DNA from: Sodalis sp. dw_96
Lineage (GTDB): Bacteria; Pseudomonadota; Gammaproteobacteria; Enterobacterales; Enterobacteriaceae
Direction: 5' to 3'
Length of the DNA stretch: 64,000 nt
Assembly: GCF_018449575.1 (NCBI RefSeq)
Contig: NZ_JAAVUT010000024.1
Coordinates: forward strand, 16,417-80,416
Position 1 is the first letter of the stretch. Each line of letters begins with the position of its first letter. Made by a program: the position numbers and the translations under genes. Shown in pieces: positions 9,862-18,913 of this stretch. A model generated the notes under the pieces. That model was not told the origin of the DNA. It saw only the letters and a list, made by a program, of their open reading frames with translations, and searched no databases.

Positions 9862-9917
9862 CTGTCATAAAAATGTCACATTACTGACATGTGACTGTCA
9901 CCCAATTGTCCTATTTT
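9862..9917 (+). promoter_or_regulatory. Two Pho boxes and -10 element of the pst operon
   Basis: CTGTCATAAAAATGTCAC at 9862-9879 and CTGACATGTGACTGTCAC at 9884-9901 match the 18-bp PhoB-binding consensus and are spaced 22 bp apart (two helical turns). TATTTT at 9912-9917 lies 10 bp after the second box, the same arrangement and almost the same sequence as the E. coli pstS promoter. PhoB binding should make the operon inducible by phosphate starvation. Confidence 0.9.
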
Positions 9918-9984
9918 CCTTCCTGCAGCTCTATAATTAAAGCAAGCGGCCTATGGCCGATTTTAATATCCCACAGGAGGGATT

Positions 9985-11025
9985 ATGAAACAGATGCATA
10001 CAGCCGTTGCCAGTCTTGTTGCAGCCACATTCGCCTTAGCGAGTTTCTCTTCGTTTGCTGCAGCCAGCCTGACCGGTGCCGGCGGCACATTCCCCGCCCC
10101 GGTTTATGCTAAATGGGCCGACACCTATCAAAAAGAAACCGGCACCAAAGTAAACTATCAAGGTATCGGTTCCTCTGGCGGCATAAAACAAATTGAAGCA
10201 AATACCGTGGATTTCGGCGCTTCCGACGCTCCGTTAAGCGATGCTGATCTAAAAGCAAACGGCCTGTTCCAATTTCCCACCGTTATCGGCGGTGTAGTGA
10301 TGGCGGTTAATATCCCCGGCATCAAAACCGGCGAGCTGACCCTGGACGGCCATACCCTGGGAGAAATCTACCTGGGCAATATCAAAAAATGGAACGATCC
10401 GGCCATCACCAAGCTTAACCCGGGCGTGAAATTGCCTAACCAGAGTATCGCCGTGGTTCGTCGCGCCGACGGTTCAGGCACCTCTTATGTTTTCACCAGC
10501 TATCTATCCAAGGTCAATGATTCCTGGAAACAGAAGATTGGCACGGGCACCACGGTTAACTGGCCGGTGGGTTTGGGCGGTAAAGGCAATGACGGCGTAG
10601 CCGCTTTTGTTCAGCGTTTACCCGGTGCCATCGGTTATGTTGAATATGCTTACGCCAAGCAAAATAACCTGCCTTATACCAAACTCATCTCTGCCGACGG
10701 TAAGCCCGTTCTGCCGAACCAGGATAACTTCAGCAACGCGGCTAAAGGGGCTAACTGGCAGCAATCATTCGCTCAGGACCTGACCAATCAGACTGGCGAT
10801 AACGCTTGGCCTATCACCTCAACTACCTTCATAATGCTGCATACCGCGCAGACCAAGCCGGAACAGGCAAAGGAAGTCTTCAAGTTCTTTGACTGGGCTT
10901 ATAACAAGGGTGGCGATCAGGCCAATGCTCTTGACTATGCTACCTTGCCGAAAGACGTGGTTGCACAGATTCGCGCCGCCTGGAAAGCCAATATCAAAGA
11001 CACTAACGGTAACCCGCTGTATTAA
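9985..11025 (+). CDS. pstS: Periplasmic phosphate-binding protein
   Basis: PstS captures inorganic phosphate in the periplasm for the PstCAB importer. It has 346 aa, the same as E. coli. A Sec signal peptide ([19 protein letters not shown]... up to FAAA) is followed by the mature start [17 protein letters not shown]. The phosphate-contact motifs [11 protein letters not shown] and [15 protein letters not shown] are intact. AGGAGG lies 8 nt before the ATG. First gene of pstSCAB-phoU, behind two Pho boxes; the hairpin after it probably keeps pstS mRNA more abundant than the rest. Confidence 0.98.
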   Translation: MKQMHTAVASLVAATFALASFSSFAAASLTGAGGTFPAPVYAKWADTYQKETGTKVNYQGIGSSGGIKQIEANTVDFGASDAPLSDADLKANGLFQFPTVIGGVVMAVNIPGIKTGELTLDGHTLGEIYLGNIKKWNDPAITKLNPGVKLPNQSIAVVRRADGSGTSYVFTSYLSKVNDSWKQKIGTGTTVNWPVGLGGKGNDGVAAFVQRLPGAIGYVEYAYAKQNNLPYTKLISADGKPVLPNQDNFSNAAKGANWQQSFAQDLTNQTGDNAWPITSTTFIMLHTAQTKPEQAKEVFKFFDWAYNKGGDQANALDYATLPKDVVAQIRAAWKANIKDTNGNPLY

Positions 11026-11039
11026 GCAAATGTGTTTCG

Positions 11040-11061
11040 TCCCTTCCTTGACAGGAAGGGA
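11040..11061 (+). terminator. pstS-pstC intercistronic hairpin
   Basis: CCCTTCCT-TGAC-AGGAAGGG is a perfect 8-bp stem (9 with the flanking T/A) with a 4-nt loop. It has no T run, so it is better read as an mRNA stabiliser or attenuator that lets the binding protein be made in excess over the membrane subunits. Confidence 0.65.
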
Positions 11062-11087
11062 ATACGAACCCACTAAAAGAGTAATCT

Positions 11088-12047
11088 ATGGCTGACAATA
11101 TGCCGGTACAGCATGCCCCCGGTAAAAAAGGCGACCTGATTTTCGGTGCGTTGGTCAGACTGGCCGCCCTCATTACGCTGTTAATGTTGGGCGGCATTAT
11201 TGTCTCGCTGATTGTTGCCTCATGGCCGAGCATTGAAAAATTCGGTTTTGCATTTCTCTGGACCAAGGAATGGGATCCCCCCGGCGAGCAGTTTGGTGCT
11301 CTGGTGCCGATTTACGGTACGCTGGTCACCTCTTTTATTGCTTTGCTGATAGCCGTGCCGGTGAGTTTCGGCATCGCGCTGTTTCTGACTGAATTGGCGC
11401 CTAATTGGTTAAAACGGCCGCTGGGCGTCGCCATTGAACTGTTGGCCGCTATCCCGAGCATCGTTTACGGTATGTGGGGCCTGTTTGTCTTTGCACCATT
11501 GTTCGCCCAATATTTCCAACAACCCCTGGGTGACGTGCTGTCCAATATTCCCTTCGTCGGCGTGTTATTTCAGGGACCTGCGTTCGGTATCGGCATTTTG
11601 GCGGCCGGTATCATTTTGGCCATTATGATCATTCCCTATATTGCCGCGGTAATGCGCGATGTCTTCGAGCAGACACCGGTAATGATGAAAGAGTCGGCCT
11701 ACGGCATAGGCTGCACCACCTGGGAAGTGATCTGGCGTATCGTTCTGCCGTTCACTAAAAACGGCGTTATCGGCGGTGTTATGCTGGGCTTGGGGCGTGC
11801 GCTGGGTGAAACCATGGCGGTTACGTTCATTATCGGTAATACCAACCAGTTAACCAGTATTTCCCTCTTTATGCCCGGCAACAGCATTACCTCGGCGCTG
11901 GCGAATGAATTCGCGGAGGCGTCGGCCGGCCTGCATACCGCGGCGTTGATGGAGCTGGGGCTGATTCTGTTTGTTATCACCTTTATCGTATTGGCCTGCT
12001 CCAAGCTCATGATCATGCGTTTGGCGAAAAATGAGGGTGTGAAATAA
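11088..12047 (+). CDS. pstC: Phosphate ABC transporter permease PstC
   Basis: Inner-membrane subunit of the high-affinity phosphate importer, 319 aa as in E. coli. Six hydrophobic segments; the ABC-coupling EAA loop is seen around [20 protein letters not shown], and [12 protein letters not shown] is characteristic of the PstC/PstA family. The stop codon overlaps the pstA start (TAATG), so the two permease subunits are coupled in translation. Confidence 0.97.
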   Translation: MADNMPVQHAPGKKGDLIFGALVRLAALITLLMLGGIIVSLIVASWPSIEKFGFAFLWTKEWDPPGEQFGALVPIYGTLVTSFIALLIAVPVSFGIALFLTELAPNWLKRPLGVAIELLAAIPSIVYGMWGLFVFAPLFAQYFQQPLGDVLSNIPFVGVLFQGPAFGIGILAAGIILAIMIIPYIAAVMRDVFEQTPVMMKESAYGIGCTTWEVIWRIVLPFTKNGVIGGVMLGLGRALGETMAVTFIIGNTNQLTSISLFMPGNSITSALANEFAEASAGLHTAALMELGLILFVITFIVLACSKLMIMRLAKNEGVK

Positions 12048-12943
12048 TGGCCGCCACTTTAGAACATCAGTTGACCCATACCCCCACGCAAATGGAGGCC
12101 CGGCGTAAACGGCAAGCCTGGCGTCGCCAAAAAAACAGGCTGGCGCTGTTTTTATCGCTTATCACCATGGCGTTCGGTCTGTTTTGGTTATGCTGGATTT
12201 TATTTACCACCGTAAGCCGCGGGTTCGAGGGCCTTTCATGGTCCCTGTTCACCGAAATGACGCCGCCGCCCAACACCGCCGGCGGCGGCTTGGCCAATGC
12301 GCTGGCGGGCAGTGGCTTATTGATCCTCTGGGCGACTATCGGCGGCACGCCGCTGGGCATTATGGCCGGGATTTATCTGGCGGAATATGGCCGCAAATCG
12401 TTTCTGGCGGAAGTGATTCGTTTTATCAACGACATTCTGCTGTCCGCGCCTTCCATTGTTATCGGTCTGTTTGTCTATACCCTGGTGGTGGCGAAAATGG
12501 AGCACTTCTCCGGCTGGGCCGGCGTTATCGCCCTGGCGCTGCTGCAGGTGCCCATCGTTATTCGCACCACGGAAAATATGATGCGGCTGGTGCCTGATAC
12601 CATGCGCGAGGCCGCTTATGCCCTGGGCACGCCGAAATGGAAGATGATTTCCGCCATTACCTTTAAAGCGTCGATTTCCGGCGTTATTACCGGTGTGCTG
12701 CTTGCGGTGGCGCGTATCGCCGGCGAGACGGCGCCATTGCTGTTTACATCGCTCTCCAACCAGTTCTGGAGCACCGATTTGATGCAGCCTATCGCCAATC
12801 TTCCGGTCACCATATTCAAGTTCGCCATGAGCCCGTTTCCCGAATGGCAACAGCTGGCCTGGGTAGGGGTGTTACTGATTACCCTGTGCGTGCTGCTGTT
12901 GAATATCCTCGCACGGATCATTTTTGCCAAAAAAACCAATTAA
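12047..12943 (+). CDS. pstA: Phosphate ABC transporter permease PstA
   Basis: Second permease subunit, 298 aa (E. coli 296). After a basic cytoplasmic N-terminus it has six membrane segments; the EAA loop is [20 protein letters not shown] and the family motif [15 protein letters not shown] is present. Its ATG shares one base with the pstC stop. Partners are PstC and the ATPase PstB. Confidence 0.97.
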   Translation: MAATLEHQLTHTPTQMEARRKRQAWRRQKNRLALFLSLITMAFGLFWLCWILFTTVSRGFEGLSWSLFTEMTPPPNTAGGGLANALAGSGLLILWATIGGTPLGIMAGIYLAEYGRKSFLAEVIRFINDILLSAPSIVIGLFVYTLVVAKMEHFSGWAGVIALALLQVPIVIRTTENMMRLVPDTMREAAYALGTPKWKMISAITFKASISGVITGVLLAVARIAGETAPLLFTSLSNQFWSTDLMQPIANLPVTIFKFAMSPFPEWQQLAWVGVLLITLCVLLLNILARIIFAKKTN

Positions 12944-12986
12944 GTGTCAGGCGCCGACGCGTCTTTGAAAGAAAGAGAGAGTGTGC

Positions 12987-13763
12987 ATGAGCAGGATAAA
13001 CAACGCCACCGACAGCAAAATACAGGTCCGGGATCTGAATTTTTATTACGGCAAATTCCATGCGCTTAAAAACATTAGTCTTGATATTGCCCGTAATCAG
13101 GTGACAGCATTTATCGGTCCATCCGGTTGTGGTAAATCTACCCTGTTGCGCACCTTCAATAAAATGTATCAGCTTTATCCCGATCAGCATGCGGAAGGAG
13201 AAATTCTGCTGGATGGGGAGAATATTCTTACCGATAAGCGCGACGTGTCTTTATTACGCGCTCGTGTGGGTATGGTTTTTCAGAAGCCGACGCCTTTCCC
13301 AATGTCTATTTATGACAATATTGCTTTCGGGGTGCGTTTATTTGAGAAGCTTTCCAGAACGGAAATGGAAGAGCGGGTACAGTGGTCGCTGACCAAGGCG
13401 GCGCTGTGGAACGAGACCAAAGACAAGCTGCATCAAAGCGGTTACAGCCTGTCCGGCGGTCAACAGCAACGCTTATGTATTGCGCGCGGCATTGCCATCC
13501 GACCGGATGTTTTGCTATTGGATGAGCCTTGTTCCGCGCTGGATCCTATCTCCACCGGGCGCATTGAAGAGCTGATTTCAGAATTGAAAACGGATTATAC
13601 CGTGGTGATTGTTACTCATAATATGCAACAGGCAGCGCGTTGCTCGGATCACACGGCATTCATGTATCTCGGCGAGTTAATTGAGTACAGCGATACTGAC
13701 AGTATTTTTACTGCTCCAAAGAATAAACAAACCGAAGATTATATTACTGGCCGCTATGGTTAA
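12987..13763 (+). CDS. pstB: Phosphate ABC transporter ATP-binding protein
   Basis: ATPase driving phosphate import. Walker [11 protein letters not shown]-loop [13 protein letters not shown], signature [14 protein letters not shown], Walker [13 protein letters not shown] and switch His in [10 protein letters not shown] are all intact, and the C-terminus EDYITGRYG is that of E. coli PstB. The frame also opens at a GTG six bases earlier (12981); the ATG at 12987 gives 258 aa, matches the 257-aa E. coli protein and is better spaced from the purine-rich GAAAGAGAGAG. Also relays phosphate status to PhoR through PhoU. Confidence 0.97.
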   Translation: MSRINNATDSKIQVRDLNFYYGKFHALKNISLDIARNQVTAFIGPSGCGKSTLLRTFNKMYQLYPDQHAEGEILLDGENILTDKRDVSLLRARVGMVFQKPTPFPMSIYDNIAFGVRLFEKLSRTEMEERVQWSLTKAALWNETKDKLHQSGYSLSGGQQQRLCIARGIAIRPDVLLLDEPCSALDPISTGRIEELISELKTDYTVVIVTHNMQQAARCSDHTAFMYLGELIEYSDTDSIFTAPKNKQTEDYITGRYG

Positions 13764-13777
13764 TAACGGGATATATC

Positions 13778-14557
13778 ATGGAAAATCTAAACCTTAATAA
13801 ACATATCTCCGGCCAGTTTAACGCTGAACTGGAGCACATCCGCACGCAGGTCATGGCAATGGGTGGTCTGGTGGAGCAACAGCTCACCGACTCCATCAGC
13901 GCCATGCACAGTCAGGATGAGGAGCTGGCCAAACGGGTGATAGCCGGCGACGTCAAAGTGAATATGATGGAAGTGTCCATTGATGAGGCCTGCGTGCGCA
14001 TCATCGCCAAACGCCAGCCCACCGCCAGCGATTTGCGGCTGGTGATTTCCATCATCAAAACCATTTCAGAGCTGGAGCGCATCGGCGACGGGGCCGACAA
14101 GATCTGCCGTACCGCGTTGGAAAAATATTCCCAGCAGCATCTGCAAATGCTGGTGAGTCTGGAGTCGTTGGGCCGACATACCATTCAAATGCTGCATGAT
14201 GTACTTGATGCGTTTGCCCGCATGGATCTTGATGAAGCCATCCGGATTTATCGGGAAGACAAAAAGGTGGATCAAGAATACGAGGGCATTGTGCGTCAGT
14301 TGATGACCTATATGATGGAAGATCCGCGCACCATCCCGAGCGTGCTCACCGCGCTTTTTTGCGCCCGGTCCATTGAACGTATAGGCGACCGCTGCCAGAA
14401 TATTTGTGAATATATTTTCTACTTTGTTAAAGGCCAGGATTTTCGGCATGTGGGTGGCGATGCGCTGGAAACATTGTTGACCGGTACCGGCAGGGATGTG
14501 TCTAACGACCTGGCGGCGCAGGCGCCGGATGAGAATCCCATCCCGCCGGCGGAATAA
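13778..14557 (+). CDS. phoU: Phosphate signalling regulator PhoU
   Basis: PhoU connects the Pst transporter with the PhoR sensor and keeps the Pho regulon off when phosphate is plentiful. All-helical protein with two PhoU repeats; the metal-binding motifs are [13 protein letters not shown] and [20 protein letters not shown]. It has 259 aa against 241 in E. coli; the extra length is a Pro/Ala/Asp-rich tail after the second repeat. It follows pstB by 14 nt and closes the operon. Confidence 0.97.
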   Translation: MENLNLNKHISGQFNAELEHIRTQVMAMGGLVEQQLTDSISAMHSQDEELAKRVIAGDVKVNMMEVSIDEACVRIIAKRQPTASDLRLVISIIKTISELERIGDGADKICRTALEKYSQQHLQMLVSLESLGRHTIQMLHDVLDAFARMDLDEAIRIYREDKKVDQEYEGIVRQLMTYMMEDPRTIPSVLTALFCARSIERIGDRCQNICEYIFYFVKGQDFRHVGGDALETLLTGTGRDVSNDLAAQAPDENPIPPAE

Positions 14558-14575
14558 AGGAAGCGTTTTACAATT

Positions 14576-14601
14576 GCTGGTTATCAAACGTGATAACCAG
14601 C
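14576..14601 (+). terminator. Hairpin at the end of the pst-phoU operon
   Basis: GCTGGTTATCA and TGATAACCAGC form a perfect 11-bp stem with an AACG loop, 19 nt after the phoU stop. No T run follows, so termination efficiency is uncertain; it may also protect the 3' end. Confidence 0.6.
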
Positions 14602-14667
14602 GTTAGCCGGTCTGCCCGTATTGGGTTCAATTGCCCCATCTGTCCCCTGCCGAATTAAGCGACCCGA

Positions 14668-15351
14668 TCATATCAATGCCGCCGGCGTCCGCGTTAGTAT
14701 CCAGCCCCGGTCACGCCACAAGCCCGGTAATTGGTTCATGGCATCGAAGCGGGTCACCAGCGGATGGTGGATGGGGGGATTAAGGGGATCGGCGCAGTAG
14801 TAAAATACCGGAATGCCGGCGGCAATACCGGCCTGGGCACCGGCGGCGGAATCCTCCACCAACAGGCATTGATTCACCGGCACCTGCAATTCGGCGGCGG
14901 CGTGGTAAATAATGGCCGGGTCCGGCTTCCAGCGCTGCAGTTCGTAACCGCTGTATAGCCGGTTCTTGAAAAAGGGTAATAATTCCGTCAGCCCCAGGGA
15001 GTGCTGCATTTTGCTCACCGGGCCGTTGGATACCACCGCCAGCGGTACAATAATCTGTTGCAACAGCTCCCGTATACCCTCGATAGGCACCAGGCGTTCA
15101 TCAAACAGGCGCGCCACTTCGGCACGGTACTCGGCCTCCAGAATATCCACTCGCTGCGTTAGGGGATACCGCTGTTTAACGCGGTCGATGATTTCGTAGA
15201 GTTTTATCCCCTTGAACTCCTTGATGACCTGCTCAAGCGTGATATGAAAACCGTACTTGGCGAACAAAATGACATAGGCTTCACAGCAGAGAATTTCACT
15301 GTCCACCAGCGTGCCGTCGCAATCAAACAATACGCATGAAATATCCGTCAT
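14668..15351 (-). CDS. yieH: 6-phosphogluconate phosphatase (HAD family)
   Basis: Cytoplasmic HAD-type phosphatase, 227 aa from the chosen start (E. coli YieH 221). Motif I is FDCDGTLVDSE with nucleophile and acid Asp, motif II is VVSNGP, the Lys is in RWKPDP, and the motif III acidic pair is in VEDSAAGAQAG. The text around KFKGIKLYEIID-like FKGIKLYEIID and QRWKPDPAIIYHAA matches YieH rather than other HAD paralogues. The frame opens 30 bases earlier at 15381, but MTDISCVLFDCDG at 15351 aligns with the E. coli start and has AAGG 9 nt upstream. Neighbour of phoU, as also near in E. coli. Confidence 0.85.
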   Translation of the reverse strand: MTDISCVLFDCDGTLVDSEILCCEAYVILFAKYGFHITLEQVIKEFKGIKLYEIIDRVKQRYPLTQRVDILEAEYRAEVARLFDERLVPIEGIRELLQQIIVPLAVVSNGPVSKMQHSLGLTELLPFFKNRLYSGYELQRWKPDPAIIYHAAAELQVPVNQCLLVEDSAAGAQAGIAAGIPVFYYCADPLNPPIHHPLVTRFDAMNQLPGLWRDRGWILTRTPAALI

Positions 15352-15714
15352 TACACCGGGCCTTATCTTTGAATGAATCATCTCTCTTGATACTTTACCT
15401 CAATGCTCCGGTGAAAGGGGGGTAAAAACGCGTCAAGTCCCAGGGTTGCCACTCTCGCCCTGATGTAAAAACGCTCTTCTACGCGCTTTCCAACCGGCTT
15501 CGTCAGCCGGACCGCCTCGCTGTTATTTGTTTAATTCTTGTCCTTTAGCCATGTAAGATCAAAAAATAATTGTTATGAATAGCGTATTTTATGTTATCCA
15601 TTTCCATGAGCAGCCATCCGGCCGACCTCATTGAAACGGCAGGATTAGTACATCAGTTCCGGTTACCGTCTTTTGAATAGCAATGAAAATAACTATTTAT
15701 CAACAGGGTATAAA
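15352..15714. other. Intergenic region upstream of the nickel/cobalt permease
   Basis: A 363-bp gap between divergent genes, with alternate start codons of both flanking genes inside it. It turns AT-rich at 15535-15600, where the permease promoter probably lies. No gene or structured RNA recognised. Confidence 0.4.
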
Positions 15715-16749
15715 ATGCTTAACGTTAAAGATACCGGGGCGAAAAAGAAAGCCCTCTCCCTGCTGGTTCTGTTGCTGGCGGCCAATATTGTCGCCTGGGC
15801 ATGGGCCCTGCTGGAATTTAATCATAACGCCGCCCTGATAGGCGCGGCACTGCTGGCTTACAGTTATGGTTTACGCCATGCGGTGGATGCGGATCATATT
15901 GCCGCCATCGATAACGTTACCCGCAAACTGATGCAGCAAGGACAGCAACCGGTCTGTGTCGGCGCCTGTTTTTCGTTAGGCCACTCCACCATCGTTCTTC
16001 TTGCCTGCGCCGCCATCGCGGCGACCTCCCTGGCATTTCAGGGACGAATGGGATGGATTCATGACTACGGCGGGATCATCGGCACCTTGGTTTCGGCTTT
16101 ATTCCTGCTGATAGTTGCCCTGATAAATTTAGTGATTCTGCGTACCGTTTATAAAACCTTCCAGCGCATCAAAAAAGGCGAAGCCGTCAGTGACGGGGAT
16201 ATCGATAGGTTGGCCACAACAAATGGTGGCTTAATGACACGGATATTTCGTTTCGCGTTTAAATTCGTGAGTAAAAGTTGGCACATGTACCTGGTGGGAT
16301 TTCTGTTCGGTTTGGGATTTGATACCGCCACCGAAGTGGGGCTGCTGGGAATATCCGCCGCCGGCGCGACGTCGGGTATGTCCCTGTGGTCGATTATGGT
16401 GTTTCCGGTGCTGTTCGCCAGCGGTATGGCGCTCATCGACTCGTTGGACAATTTCGTCATGGTGGGGGCCTATGGTTGGGCCTTCACCAAACCGGTGCGC
16501 AAGCTTTATTACAATATGACCATTACCGCCACTTCGGTGATTATCGCGCTGTTTATCGGCGGATTGGAAACGCTGGGATTAATTGCCGGCCAGTTTGAAT
16601 TGCATGGCGGTTTCTGGGATCTTATTGCTTATCTTAACGACAATATGGGCAATGTAGGTTATTGGGTTATAGGGCTATTTATCTGCTTCTGGATTGTCTC
16701 TGTCCTCAATTTCCGCTGGAGAAAATACGATAGTCTGGCGGTCCTTTAA
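15715..16749 (+). CDS. Nickel/cobalt permease (NiCoT family)
   Basis: Integral membrane secondary transporter of Ni2+ or Co2+ (HoxN/NixA/NicT type), 344 aa from the chosen ATG with about eight membrane segments. The substrate signature in the second segment is RHAVDADHIAAIDN; GLGFDTATEVGLLG and FASGMALIDSLDN are the other two conserved blocks. The frame opens upstream at a TTG (15673), but the ATG at 15715 is preceded by CAGGG and starts just before the first basic, then hydrophobic stretch. No urease, hydrogenase or cobalamin gene is next to it, so the metal supplied and its user are unknown. I saw no convincing NikR site or cobalamin riboswitch in the 360-bp upstream gap. Confidence 0.92.
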   Translation: MLNVKDTGAKKKALSLLVLLLAANIVAWAWALLEFNHNAALIGAALLAYSYGLRHAVDADHIAAIDNVTRKLMQQGQQPVCVGACFSLGHSTIVLLACAAIAATSLAFQGRMGWIHDYGGIIGTLVSALFLLIVALINLVILRTVYKTFQRIKKGEAVSDGDIDRLATTNGGLMTRIFRFAFKFVSKSWHMYLVGFLFGLGFDTATEVGLLGISAAGATSGMSLWSIMVFPVLFASGMALIDSLDNFVMVGAYGWAFTKPVRKLYYNMTITATSVIIALFIGGLETLGLIAGQFELHGGFWDLIAYLNDNMGNVGYWVIGLFICFWIVSVLNFRWRKYDSLAVL

Positions 16750-16883
16750 TAAGTAGATGAATGGATAATGTTTTGCTGTTTAGCGGGCGTTTAGTCATAG
16801 GCCGATAAAAAATAGGTATTTCCCCAGGATGATGGTGATTATTACCCTCATCCTTTCGGGCGTTAACCAGCAAGGATTGTGCA

Positions 16884-17669
16884 ATGAAAGCGTCTAATCT
16901 GAATCTTCCTAAGCCCTCTCTTCCACCCCTTAATATCAATTCACCCGAAAACGCCGTGGTCGCGGCGGAAGGTAAATTTACCTCCAGACTAAGGCGGATC
17001 GGACAGACGCTGGCGACATTGGCTTATCGTATTTTACCTACGGCCCGGGATCTTTTGCCTGGTATTAAAAATTCGATATTGGCGATGATGTTGAATTCCT
17101 TAAAGGCTATCGACAATTATTTTTCGGATGCTTTTAATAAAACATTAAGCCGGTCTTCGTTTTCGCCGCCGGCCAAACCCTGCCAGTTTACTCTTGATGA
17201 AACAGCCAGGGATACTGCCGAGAAAATTATTGATGAGTTCGCTATTCCATTGGAATCGGAGTGGGAAAGAAAAAACGGCATGACAGGCAGCCTCGAAAAA
17301 CTCATTTATCGTATCGGTATTGCCCTGACCCGGGTGGCTGCCGACTCCGGCGACGAAGGTGATCAAAGCCGTGCTAAACAGGAGGCCAGATATCTCAAGG
17401 ACGAAAAAATCCCCGGTCTGGCCATGTTGATTTATCTTTACGAAAACCGGGTGGGCGAAGGTATTTATGAAAGCCTGTTACTTTCCCAGGCGGGAAATTT
17501 CGGTGAACGCTATGAAAGGGATAATCAGCATCCTCGGCATCCGCAAGCCGTTCACGCACTCGAGGTGTGGTGGTCAATGATTATCGCCATGCGTTCCGGC
17601 AACTGGCCATTGCCGATCGAAGGCCAACTGTTCGGGCCGGATGCCGGTACGGCGTCGCCCCCCCGGTGA
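16884..17669 (+). CDS. Unidentified 261-aa protein
   Basis: Not recognised. The start is well supported by AAGGA 8 nt before the ATG. The first 25 residues are Asn-, Ser-, Leu- and Pro-rich (MKASNLNLPKPSLPPLNIN), followed by a basic amphipathic stretch with RLRRIGQTLATLAYRILPTA; this resembles N-termini of type III effectors, but no secretion genes are nearby. The rest is mixed helical, with no membrane segment, no obvious catalytic motif and a tail rich in Gly and Pro. It ends 1 nt before the convergent LacI gene. It has the composition of a real gene (codon use like its neighbours), but its function is open. Confidence 0.6.
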   Translation: MKASNLNLPKPSLPPLNINSPENAVVAAEGKFTSRLRRIGQTLATLAYRILPTARDLLPGIKNSILAMMLNSLKAIDNYFSDAFNKTLSRSSFSPPAKPCQFTLDETARDTAEKIIDEFAIPLESEWERKNGMTGSLEKLIYRIGIALTRVAADSGDEGDQSRAKQEARYLKDEKIPGLAMLIYLYENRVGEGIYESLLLSQAGNFGERYERDNQHPRHPQAVHALEVWWSMIIAMRSGNWPLPIEGQLFGPDAGTASPPR

Positions 17670-17670
17670 T

Positions 17671-18603
17671 TCAGCCGGCCACCAAATTGCCGCGAATCAC
17701 CAGCGGGCCGCCGTCCTGTAATTTACCGGTGATCATATCCAACGCTTTTTCCGCCAGTTTCTCCAAGGGGTATTCGATGGCCGGCAAGGGTAGCAACGAA
17801 CCGGGCAGGGATGTGGAACCCTCCAGGCTGATTATCGCCAGGCTATCGGGCACGGAGCGTCCAAAGGCATGCAGCACCGACAAGGCCTCACGGGCATCCG
17901 CCGGGTTCACCACCAGCAGGCCGTTAAACGGCGTGCCGCTGTTGATGAGGCTTTGCAGCGCCACGCTTGGCGAGGGATCGCGGCAGGCCACCCGCTGTCG
18001 GTTATAAGGCAGAAGATGATATTCCAGTCCGCGGCGGTAGCCTTGCAATAGCTGTTCGGCGGTTTCGCCGTCGGCATAATTGAGCAAGACCAGTTGCCGG
18101 CGGCCGTGATTGATCAAATAGTGGCAGGCGGTTTCTGCGGCGAAGGCATGGTCAAAACTGATGCTGTTCTCCCCTGGCGCGTCCAGGCAATCGATTAAGA
18201 TCACATCCTTGTCCAGGGACGGCAGCGGGAAACGCGCGCCGATAATGATCATGGCGTCGCATAACCCCCGCCCCATTGAAAACAGGGCGTCCTCGACCCC
18301 CATGGCATCATCGGCGAACCGCAACAGCAGGTGTTTGTTATGGCGGCTGAACTGTTTTTCCAGCGCCGGCAGGTAATTCACCGCAAGCTGCATGGATTCC
18401 ATTGCGCAGATCACCCCCACACAGCCGGTGGACTGGCCGCTTAATGACTGAGCGACCTGATTGGGCTGGTAATTCAGCGCACCGGCGGCTTTCAGCACCG
18501 CCTGTCGGCTTTCGTCCCTGACGCCGCGGCTGCCGCTGAGCACACGGGATACGGTGGCTTTAGAGACCCGGGCCAAACGGGAGACATCATTTATGGTCGC
18601 CAT
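17671..18603 (-). CDS. LacI-family repressor of the beta-glucoside PTS operon
   Basis: 310 aa. The N-terminal helix-turn-helix ATINDVSRLARVSKATVSRV is typical of LacI/GalR, with hinge YQPNQVAQSLSG, followed by a periplasmic-binding-like effector domain. It starts 17 nt inside the end of the IIA gene, so it is the last gene of the PTS operon and is coupled to it. The 18-bp palindrome at 22023-22040, upstream of the first gene, has the central CG expected for LacI-type operators and is its probable target. Similar in role to AscG; the inducer is presumably a phosphorylated beta-glucoside. Confidence 0.9.
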   Translation of the reverse strand: MATINDVSRLARVSKATVSRVLSGSRGVRDESRQAVLKAAGALNYQPNQVAQSLSGQSTGCVGVICAMESMQLAVNYLPALEKQFSRHNKHLLLRFADDAMGVEDALFSMGRGLCDAMIIIGARFPLPSLDKDVILIDCLDAPGENSISFDHAFAAETACHYLINHGRRQLVLLNYADGETAEQLLQGYRRGLEYHLLPYNRQRVACRDPSPSVALQSLINSGTPFNGLLVVNPADAREALSVLHAFGRSVPDSLAIISLEGSTSLPGSLLPLPAIEYPLEKLAEKALDMITGKLQDGGPLVIRGNLVAG

Positions 18604-18913
18604 AATCCTGCTGTTGCCGTTGATAAAGTATCACCATCTCATTAATCATTTCGCGCGCCAACAGCGCGGTCATCAGATGATCCTGTGCGTGAACCATAAT
18701 CAGTGTGACCGGCATTTTACCGGACCCCTCGTCCTGTTCTATCAATTGCGTTTGGACGCGGTGGGCGGCCCTGAAAAAATTGTCAGCCTCCGCCAATAAC
18801 ATTCCAGCCCGATCAATATCACCCTCCCGTGCGTAGCGCAACGCCGACATACACAAGCTGCGAGCCTCGCCGGCGTTAACGATAATGGTCATCACCGCAT
18901 TTTCACTGTCCAT
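18587..18913 (-). CDS. PTS lactose/cellobiose-type enzyme IIA
   Basis: 108-aa cytoplasmic phosphocarrier of the Lac/Chb family. All-helical; the phosphorylated His is in VHAQDHLM (about His75), and the N-terminal IVNAGEARSLCMSALRYA is typical of ChbA-like proteins. The frame stays open 97 codons further upstream, but that part is antisense to the glucosidase gene; the ATG at 18913 has AGAGG at the right distance and overlaps the glucosidase stop by 11 nt. Receives phosphate from HPr and passes it to the IIB protein encoded at 21661. Confidence 0.92.
   Translation of the reverse strand: MDSENAVMTIIVNAGEARSLCMSALRYAREGDIDRAGMLLAEADNFFRAAHRVQTQLIEQDEGSGKMPVTLIMVHAQDHLMTALLAREMINEMVILYQRQQQDYGDHK

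Noticed and set aside
15535..15600. Possible NikR site or cobalamin riboswitch before the nickel/cobalt permease
   Set aside because: No GTATGA-N16-TCATAC dyad and no riboswitch core could be found by eye.
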